A model generated the notes under the pieces. That model was not told the origin of the DNA and searched no databases. It worked only from the letters and a program-made list of their open reading frames with translations. From assembly GCA_045644025.1 (NCBI GenBank), contig JAZRGE010000085.1, positions 1-5,760 on the forward strand: a stretch of 5,760 nucleotides of DNA, written 5' to 3'. Positions 1 to 4,888 of this stretch are shown piece by piece. The position numbers were made by a program, and so were the translations under genes. Origin of the DNA: JAZRGE01 sp045644025 (GTDB taxonomy: Bacteria > Bacillota > Clostridia > Oscillospirales > Acutalibacteraceae). Numbering within the stretch: position 1 is the first letter of the stretch; every line of letters begins with the position of its first letter.

Positions 1-76
1 CGGGTTGATAGGCTGCATGTGTAATCGCGGTGACGCGTTTAGCTTGGCAGTACTAATAGACCGAGGGCTTGTCCTT
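1..76 (+). rRNA. 23S ribosomal RNA, 3' end (partial)
   Basis: The first 76 bases match the universally conserved 3' end of bacterial 23S rRNA. Visible landmarks are the GGTGACGCG hairpin element, the TTTAGCTTGGCAGTACTAAT stretch (helix 101 region) and the terminal GACCGAGGGCTT, which in the mature molecule pairs with the 5' end of 23S. The end near 76 is placed by analogy with the E. coli terminus (GGCTTAACCTT) and may be off by a few bases. The rest of the gene lies outside the window to the left. It is the last recognisable RNA of its rRNA operon, because a terminator follows with no 5S between. Confidence 0.97.
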
Positions 77-136
77 TGTATCCTTTCCCTTATTTCTTTG
101 TTCAGTTTTCAGTGTGCGATTTGTGCATAAAGAATT
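77..136 (+). other. Post-23S trailer without 5S rRNA or tRNA
   Basis: This is the transcribed spacer between the 23S 3' end and the terminator. It is T-rich and contains a TTTGTTCAGTTTTCA stretch of the kind often seen just after 23S genes in Firmicutes, where it belongs to the processing region. At 60 bases it is too short for a 5S rRNA (about 115 bases), and no tRNA cloverleaf or CCA end is visible. Confidence 0.7.
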
Positions 137-163
137 AAGCCTTCCTAAACGGAAGGCTTTTTT
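137..163 (+). terminator. Rho-independent terminator of the rRNA operon
   Basis: A perfect 9-bp inverted repeat, AAGCCTTCC (137-145) and GGAAGGCTT (151-159), surrounds a 5-base loop (TAAAC) and runs into a T tract (158-163). The T-rich side lies downstream on the + strand, so it ends transcription coming from the 23S gene. On the minus strand the bases after the hairpin are TTAATTC, a poorer tail, so + is the main direction. Confidence 0.9.
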
Positions 164-168
164 ATTGC

Positions 169-198
169 AAAAAATCCCCCGACGCTGAAGCATCGGGG
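169..198 (-). terminator. Rho-independent terminator of the DUF4430/ECF-S unit
   Basis: Read on the minus strand this is CCCCGATGC, loop TTCA, GCGTCGGGG, then GATTTTTT. The one imperfect pair (183 with 192) is a G-U wobble in minus-strand RNA but a C-A mismatch in plus-strand RNA, and the T run (169-174) lies downstream only on the minus strand. Both facts assign it to the leftward unit. The hairpin starts 6 bases past the ECF-S stop codon. It stands tail to tail with the rRNA terminator. Confidence 0.9.
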
Positions 199-204
199 AT
201 AATT

Positions 205-732
205 TTATATGTGTGCGTTGGTTGGCATTTTTGCAAGAGCCTTTCGCAATGCCGATAGAAGTGGCCTATAAAGCACAAGGCAGATTATAAAATTTCCGCC
301 GCAATGGAGCAGATCGAAATAAACTCCGCTCACCCAATATGTGGCTGCCATAGAAACGCCGCCTATAAAGAGATACGGGATAGCGGTGAGGGCACCGAAG
401 CATAGCCCGAAAACAGCCATAAGCAGCGCGCACAGCAGAGCGCTATCGGACTTTCTCAGCACCTGCGCCATAAGGCAGCAGATTGGCCATATATATAGGT
501 AGGCAATCCACCAAATGTGAAAGCCGTAAAGCAGGCCTTCCACAATTATGAACACATATACTGCCGCAAGTGCGCGTCTGCCGTAGAGCACCGAACAGAG
601 CACGCATAAAAGCGAGACGGGTTCGATGTTGGGCAGGGTGGCCATTGCTTCTTTACCGATTATCATAAGCACGGCAAACATTGCAAGAACAATAGTGTCG
701 GTAAGAAATGCTCGTTTTGTATTATTTTTCAT
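205..732 (-). CDS. ECF transporter S component, probably cobalamin/corrinoid-specific
   Basis: A 175-residue, very hydrophobic protein that fits the substrate-binding membrane subunit (S component) of energy-coupling factor vitamin transporters in size and pattern. Membrane segments are visible near residues 10-30, 38-60, 60-80, 97-123 and 140-158. A LPNIEPVSLL stretch (33-42) after the first helix resembles the conserved LPN motif of S components. No EcfA/EcfA'/EcfT genes are present, so it probably uses a shared energising module encoded elsewhere (group II ECF). Specificity for cobalamin is inferred from the B12 riboswitch upstream and the DUF4430 partner, not from the protein. The ATG at 732 is preferred because it begins one base after the DUF4430 stop (TAATATG), suggesting translational coupling. 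An in-frame ATG at 771 would overlap the upstream gene and has no ribosome binding site. No strong Shine-Dalgarno precedes 732 either. The terminator at 169-198 closes the unit. Confidence 0.82.
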   Translation of the reverse strand: MKNNTKRAFLTDTIVLAMFAVLMIIGKEAMATLPNIEPVSLLCVLCSVLYGRRALAAVYVFIIVEGLLYGFHIWWIAYLYIWPICCLMAQVLRKSDSALLCALLMAVFGLCFGALTAIPYLFIGGVSMAATYWVSGVYFDLLHCGGNFIICLVLYRPLLSALRKALAKMPTNAHI

Positions 733-733
733 A

Positions 734-1180
734 TTAATACGTATCCAGTATGAAACAGAATTCACCGCCATGGTTTATGGGGGTGGTATCCACGCCTGTC
801 ATAAGATCCTGACCATCTTTAGTCAGTTTCCACCATTGGCGCTTGGCAGGATCGGCCTTGATGCCGTAAACCTCGGTGACGAAGAGACCATACTCCGATT
901 CGTCGCCCTTAACGAGATCCTTTTCTTCCAGCGCTTCGCGCAGGAACTCTGCTTCGGTTTCGTAGGTGAAAACGAATTCCCGGTTTTCGGCAATAATTTT
1001 GATGCTGACAGTCTTGCTCACCTTTTCCTGAGAAGAGGTGGATATAGTAGAACTGCCGCCGCTATTATTGCCCGATTTTAATGAATCCTTCCATATTGCA
1101 TAGGCTGCTGCCGATGCCGCTATCAGCACAGCGAGGATGCAGGATATGATAAGGATAAGCCTTTTAGTGCCTTTTTCCAT
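734..1180 (-). CDS. DUF4430 (transcobalamin C-terminal-like) domain protein, membrane-anchored
   Basis: A 148-residue protein. Residues 1-6 are basic (MEKGTKR), residues 7-29 form one hydrophobic helix, either a signal-anchor or a signal peptide with an AYA site near 26-28. There is no lipobox cysteine. Residues 36-52 are a Gly/Ser/Asn-rich linker, and 55-148 look like a DUF4430 domain: FLREALEEKDLVKG, EYGLFVTEVYGIKAD, the QWW motif at 115-117, then TGVDTTPINHGGEF. DUF4430 resembles the C-terminal domain of transcobalamin and intrinsic factor and is often found beside ECF S genes. It probably presents corrinoid to the S component outside the membrane; this is inference. The start at 1180 is chosen over upstream in-frame codons because AAAAGG (1190-1195) lies 9 bases before it and the basic N-terminus then directly precedes the helix. 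It is first in a two-gene unit controlled by the riboswitch. Confidence 0.85.
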   Translation of the reverse strand: MEKGTKRLILIISCILAVLIAASAAAYAIWKDSLKSGNNSGGSSTISTSSQEKVSKTVSIKIIAENREFVFTYETEAEFLREALEEKDLVKGDESEYGLFVTEVYGIKADPAKRQWWKLTKDGQDLMTGVDTTPINHGGEFCFILDTY

Positions 1181-1189
1181 ACATATCAT

Positions 1190-1195
1190 CCTTTT
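1190..1195 (-). promoter_or_regulatory. Ribosome binding site of the DUF4430 gene
   Basis: AAAAGG on the minus strand, 9 bases before the ATG at 1180, fixes the start of the gene. The same six bases are perfectly complementary to CCTTTT in the riboswitch expression platform (1221-1226), so the site could be hidden by RNA folding. Confidence 0.65.
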
Positions 1196-1216
1196 ATTAA
1201 ATTTTAGGCATCTTCT

Positions 1217-1252
1217 CTGCAAAAGGTCGGCCCTCGCGACCTATTATTGCAG
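1217..1252 (-). promoter_or_regulatory. Expression-platform hairpin of the cobalamin riboswitch (P13-like)
   Basis: On the minus strand AGGTCG and CGACCT (plus positions 1237-1242 and 1224-1229) form a perfect 6-bp stem with the 7-base loop CGAGGGC. Outside it, CTGCAA and TTGCAG (1247-1252 and 1217-1222) add six more pairs across a small internal loop. The loop contains GGGC, complementary to the GCC(C) of the putative L5 loop in the aptamer, as expected of the L5-L13 kissing interaction of cobalamin riboswitches. The inner stem runs into only four T's, so it would be a weak intrinsic terminator. Alternatively its 3' arm holds an anti-ribosome-binding-site sequence. Which mode operates cannot be decided from sequence alone. 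Confidence 0.6.
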
Positions 1253-1430
1253 CCATCAACGGCCAGGTATTTTGACTTATGGCACAAAAACCGCCTTCTC
1301 GGTTGCCCAATGGCTTTTCGAATATTTCGAAGCGGCCGAAATATTCGGGCTTTTGCTCTCGCCAAATACAGCGACGGGCTCGTCCGGGAATCACACCCGG
1401 TTCCCTGAATCCGTTGAGTCTGAAACCAAG
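1222..1430 (-). ncRNA. Cobalamin riboswitch
   Basis: This leader RNA senses adenosylcobalamin-type ligands and usually represses B12 uptake or synthesis genes when ligand is plentiful. On the minus strand the conserved core is clear at 1367-1407: AGGGAA, CCGGGTGTGATTCCCGG, then the P5-type hairpin GACG-AGCC-CGTC and GCTGTA. Further on come GCCATTGGG, GAGAAGGC, and the B12 box AAGTCAAAATACCTGGCC (1261-1278), close to the classical consensus. An 11-bp AT-rich perfect hairpin (1319-1347) makes a peripheral arm. The hairpin at 1224-1242 is a good P13 candidate. The element sits between a promoter (1434-1462) and the DUF4430 gene, so it should control both DUF4430 and ECF-S. The outer ends (closing helix near 1430 and the platform) are approximate, because the closing helix is imperfect by eye. 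Confidence 0.94.
1319..1347 (-). repeat. Perfect 11-bp inverted repeat, riboswitch peripheral arm
   Basis: CGAATATTTCG (1319-1329) and CGAAATATTCG (1337-1347) are perfect complements around a 7-base loop. No T tract follows on either strand, so it is not a terminator. It lies inside the riboswitch between the core and the GCCATTGGG segment, where class I cobalamin riboswitches carry variable peripheral helices, and is best read as such an arm. Confidence 0.85.
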
Positions 1431-1433
1431 ATA

Positions 1434-1462
1434 ATTTTATAATAAAAGAAATTCTCTGTCAA
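1434..1462 (-). promoter_or_regulatory. Sigma-A-type promoter of the riboswitch/DUF4430/ECF-S unit
   Basis: On the minus strand a perfect -35 box TTGACA (1457-1462) is followed after exactly 17 bases by TAAAAT (1434-1439), one mismatch from TATAAT. Transcription would begin around 1425-1430, just at the start of the riboswitch, which supports the call. The spacer is AT-rich. Confidence 0.8.
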
Positions 1463-1530
1463 CAATTAATGCGGCTGAAAAAAATTTAGGAATATTAAAG
1501 AAAAGTCTATATTTTTTGCCAATAATTTGA

Positions 1531-1536
1531 TATAAT
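1531..1536 (+). promoter_or_regulatory. -10 box of the Gld-like ABC operon promoter
   Basis: A perfect TATAAT (1531-1536) lies 44 bases before the ATG of the ABC ATPase gene in an AT-rich region. The bases 17 upstream (about 1508-1513, TATATT) do not make a good -35, so the promoter may be weak or activator-dependent. It is divergent from the riboswitch promoter, with about 70 bases between the two elements. No operator-like palindrome is seen between them. Confidence 0.55.
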
Positions 1537-1579
1537 GAATTTTGTATAGCGAAAACTAAACGAAACGGAGTTTTTGATT

Positions 1580-2560
1580 ATGATTCAAGTCAGCGGATTA
1601 TATAAGAATTACGGCAATCATCCTGCTGTGAAGGATGTAAGCTTCCAGATCCAAGACGGAGAAATAGTGGGTTTCCTTGGCCCCAACGGCGCAGGTAAAT
1701 CTACCATTATGAATATAATTACCGGCTATCTTTCTATGACAAAGGGTACCGTTGAGGTGGATGGCTTCAACGTGGTGGAGGATCCCGTTCAGATCCGCCG
1801 CAGGATAGGCTATCTTCCCGAGCAGCCGCCCCTTTATATGGATATGACCGTGAAGGAGTATCTTTCCTTTGTGTTTGATCTTAAGAAGGTTAAGTTCCCC
1901 AAGGAACCCCATCTTAACGAGATCTGCCGCTTGGTGAAGCTGGAAAACGTGTATGGCCGACTTATCAAGAATCTTTCTAAAGGTTATAAGCAGAGAGTGG
2001 GTATTGCTCAGGCACTGGTGGGAAACCCCAAGGTGCTTATTCTGGATGAGCCCACCGTTGGTCTTGACCCAAAGCAGATCATAGAGATAAGAAATCTTAT
2101 AAGCTTCCTTGGCCGTAATCACACAGTTATTTTAAGTTCCCACATATTAAGTGAAATTCAGGCTGTTTGTGAAAGAATACTTATTATCAACAACGGCGTT
2201 ATTGTGGCCGACGATACCAAGGACAACCTGACTAAAGGTCTTTCCAAGAGCAACGCTATCACCGTGCGCGTGGAAGGCTCGCAGAAGGAAGTGATGAAGT
2301 TGCTCTACGGAGTTAAGAATGTGAGCAACGTTACACCGCTTGGCCGCAGAGAGCGTACCGCTATGGACTACAGCGTTGAAGCTAAGGACAACAAGGATAT
2401 CCGCAAGGACATTGTTGCGGCGCTCAACGAGGCCGAACTGCCTATTTTAATGCTCAAGACCAGCGAGATGGATCTGGAGCAGGTGTTCTTAAAGCTTACA
2501 GATGCATCCACAGCAGAAGACGCCATAAAGCAATTACAGGAAGTAAAGGAGGGCAAATAA
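1580..2560 (+). CDS. GldA-like ABC transporter ATP-binding protein
   Basis: A 326-residue cytoplasmic ATPase that should power the permease encoded next. All ABC motifs are intact: Walker A GPNGAGKST (34-42), Q-loop GYLPEQ (Q82), signature LSKGYKQR (132-139), Walker B VLILDEP (152-158) with GLDP (161-164), and H-loop SSH (H188). The LSKGYKQR variant of the usual LSGGQ is typical of GldA and related exporter-type ATPases. Residues from about 210 to the end form an accessory C-terminal domain, normal in length for this family. The start is ATG 1580, nine bases after GGAG (1567-1570). A TTG at 1574 is in frame but only three bases from that site. It is the first gene of a four-gene operon and its stop codon directly touches the next ATG. 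NosF-type or general ABC-2 ATPases are the alternatives, but the following genes favour the Gld-like reading. Confidence 0.92.
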   Translation: MIQVSGLYKNYGNHPAVKDVSFQIQDGEIVGFLGPNGAGKSTIMNIITGYLSMTKGTVEVDGFNVVEDPVQIRRRIGYLPEQPPLYMDMTVKEYLSFVFDLKKVKFPKEPHLNEICRLVKLENVYGRLIKNLSKGYKQRVGIAQALVGNPKVLILDEPTVGLDPKQIIEIRNLISFLGRNHTVILSSHILSEIQAVCERILIINNGVIVADDTKDNLTKGLSKSNAITVRVEGSQKEVMKLLYGVKNVSNVTPLGRRERTAMDYSVEAKDNKDIRKDIVAALNEAELPILMLKTSEMDLEQVFLKLTDASTAEDAIKQLQEVKEGK

Positions 2561-3262
2561 ATGACGGCAGTATTCAAAAAAGAATTCAAGACCTATTTTA
2601 CTAGCCCTATCGGATATGTGTATCTGGCTCTTTGCTTGTTCTTCCAGGCGCTGGATTTTTCCACAATGTACGCCGCAGGATATCCCCATATCCAATATCT
2701 TTTTTCCAACGGATTCACAATCATCCTCTTCACAACTCCGCTGCTCACTATGCGCCTTATGAGTGAGGATAAAAGGCTTAAGACAGATCAGCTGCTCTTC
2801 ACTTCACCCGTGAGCATCACGGGCGTGGTGCTTGGCAAGTTCCTTGCGGCTGTTTGTGTCTTTATGCTGAGCTATGCCTTCACGTTTGTCTTCCAGCTTA
2901 TAATGGCCGCCAATGCCAACGTGGACTGGATGATCTATATCAGCAATATTCTCGGAGTTTTCTTCTTGGGAATGGCTCTTATTGCCTTGGGCGTGTTTAT
3001 TTCCTCGCTCACCGAAAGCCAGATAATAGCTGCTATTATCAGCTTTGCGGCTGCTATGCTGCTTATATATCTGGATTCCATCGCTGAAATGACCAACATG
3101 GAATTTATCATTTCTATTGCTTCTGCCATTTCCTTTATGGGCCGCTATTCGGCTTTTGTGGAGGGTGTGCTTGATTATTCCAATATGTTCTTTTTCGCCA
3201 GCTTTGCTGCACTGTTTATTTTCCTTTCGGTGCGCATATTGGATAGAAAAAGATGGGCTTAA
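2561..3262 (+). CDS. GldF-like ABC-2 type permease
   Basis: A 233-residue integral membrane protein, the probable channel subunit partnered with the ATPase just upstream. Six membrane segments are visible near residues 16-35, 50-67, 87-114, 124-149, 153-173 and 206-226. The cytoplasmic stretch 65-84 (RLMSEDKRLKTDQLLFTSPV) matches the MxxEEKRxxTxELLxTxPV motif between helices 2 and 3 of GldF/NosY-like ABC-2 permeases. The N-terminus, FKKEFKTYFTSPIGYVY, is also typical of the family. The length is close to that of Bacteroidetes GldF. A strong AAAGGAGGG (2545-2553) lies 7 bases before the ATG, inside the end of the ATPase gene, whose stop codon ends at 2560. Transport of a known substrate cannot be inferred. 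Confidence is high for an ABC-2 permease and moderate for the GldF subgroup. Confidence 0.88.
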   Translation: MTAVFKKEFKTYFTSPIGYVYLALCLFFQALDFSTMYAAGYPHIQYLFSNGFTIILFTTPLLTMRLMSEDKRLKTDQLLFTSPVSITGVVLGKFLAAVCVFMLSYAFTFVFQLIMAANANVDWMIYISNILGVFFLGMALIALGVFISSLTESQIIAAIISFAAAMLLIYLDSIAEMTNMEFIISIASAISFMGRYSAFVEGVLDYSNMFFFASFAALFIFLSVRILDRKRWA

Positions 3263-3274
3263 GGAGGTAGCAAA

Positions 3275-4888
3275 ATGAAGATCAAAGAAATGTTCCTTAA
3301 GTTTATGGGCTCAGTTAAGCAATTCTTTAAGAACGGCGGCAGCGCAATGGCCTGGAGAAAGGGCAGCTATGCCACTATTCTCACAGTTGCCGTGGCTCTG
3401 GCTTTGGTTGCGGCCAACGTGTTGGTCACAGCCTTGGCTGCTCGCTTTCCTTTGAAGACGGATATCACCGCCCAGCAGACTAACAGCCTTTCTAAAGAAA
3501 ACGTGGAATTTATCCGCAATATAGAAAACGATATTAATATCACCGTTTGCGCCGCTGATGCCGAGACCTACGCCAGCTACGTGGCTTATTATGCTCAAAA
3601 CGGTGTTTACGACGGCGTGCAGATTATAGACGAAACCGGCCGCTATTTCTCCCAGACACCTAAGCTTCTTGCTGAATATCAGCAATATAACAGCAAGCAT
3701 ATCAAGGTGGTGTACGTGGATCCTTCCTCGGTGGATTTCTATGAGATAGCCGAGCGCCACTCCGATTTATCCTTTAACTACGGAGATATTCTTGTTGAAT
3801 GTACTCATAGGGATGAAAACGGCAAGGAAGAGACAAGAAGAAATCTTATCACGGCAAGTGATGTGTATGAAAAGACATCTTCGGGTGATTACGGCATTTA
3901 TTACACAGTTACCGGTAATATGCTGGAAACAAAGCTTACCACCGCTATAAACCGCGTGCTTCTTAAGAAGACCGACGTGATAGGCTATATCTCCCTTGGC
4001 TGTGATCCCGCAGGGCTTTTATCAATAAAGAGCCAGCTGGCTGATAACAACTTTGATCTGGTGGAGATAAAGAGCCTTGCTCTGGACGACAGCGCACTTT
4101 CAACCATCGATACTCTTGTGATCTCCGCGCCCACAACCGACTACACGGCCGAAGATATTGCCAAGCTCAACGCCTTCCTTTCTAACGATGGCAAGCTGGG
4201 CAAAAATATCATCTTCTTCCCCGATCCTTCTGTGGGAAGGTTGGATAATCTCTATAACTTCCTGGAGGATCACGGAATTCAGATGGGCACAGGCACCCTT
4301 TATGAGACCGATGAAAACTATCAGGTGCCCAACAGGCCTACCTTGATGCAACTCATAGATGCCAAGGGCAGATTCACGGAGAATTTTGTGGCAGGGCAGA
4401 GATATCTTGTGAGCGATAAGATGGTGCCCATTAAGATCGAAGCAAACGGCGAAAACTATCATAGCCTTTTCAACACCACCACAACCACCGTTGTGCGCCC
4501 TTATGGCAGCAGCTCCGATTGGAAACCGACCGCCGCCGATGTTAAGGGACAGTATTCGGGTGCAGCGCTCAGCTGCCAGCTGGTCTACGACGATAATCAC
4601 GATTACGTGCTCAGCAATCTGGTGGCCTTTGCATCTCCCGATTTTCTTACCAACGATCTGATGGACACCGGCATTGTGGCAAACGTGGATATGTTTATTC
4701 ACCTTATGGTGCAGATTCACGAAAGAGAGCAGGATAGCATCACTTTCCTCACCAAGACTGTGAAGACCGAGACCTTTATTCCTATGGAAGCCACTGCTAA
4801 TGCAATGCGCATTATTTTCCTTTGGGTTTTGCCCGTTGTTCTTGTTGTTGTGGCAGTTGTAGTTTTTATCAGGAGGAAATCTTTATGA
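3275..4888 (+). CDS. GldG-like ABC transporter auxiliary membrane protein
   Basis: A 537-residue protein with the GldG layout: a basic cytoplasmic N-terminus (1-30), a membrane helix at about 32-56, a large extracytoplasmic region (57-508) and a C-terminal helix at about 512-532 followed by RRK. The segment after helix 1 (LKTDITAQQTNSLS, then NIENDINITV) matches the usual opening of ABC_transp_aux/GldG domains. There the sequence reads like LDLT..YSLS followed by a beta strand. VVYVDPSSVD (144-153) and DTLVISAPTTDY fit the alternating alpha/beta fold of this family. In Bacteroidetes GldG works with GldA and GldF. Here it most likely forms the external part of the same transporter. An AAGGAGG site (3261-3267) lies 7 bases before the ATG and overlaps the GldF-like stop codon. 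The TGA overlaps the next ATG. The protein has no catalytic motif that I can recognise. Confidence 0.85.
   Translation: MKIKEMFLKFMGSVKQFFKNGGSAMAWRKGSYATILTVAVALALVAANVLVTALAARFPLKTDITAQQTNSLSKENVEFIRNIENDINITVCAADAETYASYVAYYAQNGVYDGVQIIDETGRYFSQTPKLLAEYQQYNSKHIKVVYVDPSSVDFYEIAERHSDLSFNYGDILVECTHRDENGKEETRRNLITASDVYEKTSSGDYGIYYTVTGNMLETKLTTAINRVLLKKTDVIGYISLGCDPAGLLSIKSQLADNNFDLVEIKSLALDDSALSTIDTLVISAPTTDYTAEDIAKLNAFLSNDGKLGKNIIFFPDPSVGRLDNLYNFLEDHGIQMGTGTLYETDENYQVPNRPTLMQLIDAKGRFTENFVAGQRYLVSDKMVPIKIEANGENYHSLFNTTTTTVVRPYGSSSDWKPTAADVKGQYSGAALSCQLVYDDNHDYVLSNLVAFASPDFLTNDLMDTGIVANVDMFIHLMVQIHEREQDSITFLTKTVKTETFIPMEATANAMRIIFLWVLPVVLVVVAVVVFIRRKSL
4871..4876 (+). promoter_or_regulatory. Ribosome binding site of the DUF4340 gene inside the GldG-like gene
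   Basis: A consensus AGGAGG lies 8 bases before the ATG at 4885 and encodes the Arg-Arg near the C-terminus of the GldG-like protein. It decides the start of the DUF4340 gene and, with the ATGA overlap, suggests translational coupling. Confidence 0.85.

Noticed and set aside
733..771. Upstream ATG (771) as the start of the ECF S gene
   Set aside because: It would overlap the DUF4430 gene by 38 bases with no Shine-Dalgarno. The ATG at 732 sits one base after the DUF4430 stop and directly precedes the first helix.
626..1081. Plus-strand open frame of 151 codons
   Set aside because: It lies antisense across the DUF4430 and ECF-S genes, has no ribosome binding site, and its translation shows no recognisable domain. 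The minus-strand genes have clear families.
1137..1442. Open frames on both strands across 1137-1442
   Set aside because: They cover the cobalamin riboswitch; the conserved RNA core explains the sequence, and the translations look random.
1516..1521. TTGCCA as a -35 box for the ABC operon
   Set aside because: It is only nine bases before the TATAAT at 1531, and no -10 lies 17 bases after it.
1574..1579. TTG at 1574 as the start of the ABC ATPase
   Set aside because: It is only three bases from GGAG, while the ATG at 1580 has a normal 9-base spacing and gives the usual family N-terminus.
1580..3262. NosFY-type copper/nitrous oxide system
   Set aside because: The ATPase and permease share broad ABC-2 features with NosF and NosY, but there is no NosD or NosL, and the GldG-like and DUF4340 genes that follow point to the Gld-like group.
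3311..4720. Minus-strand open frames within the GldG-like gene
   Set aside because: They are shadows of a well-supported + strand gene and show no domain or start signal.
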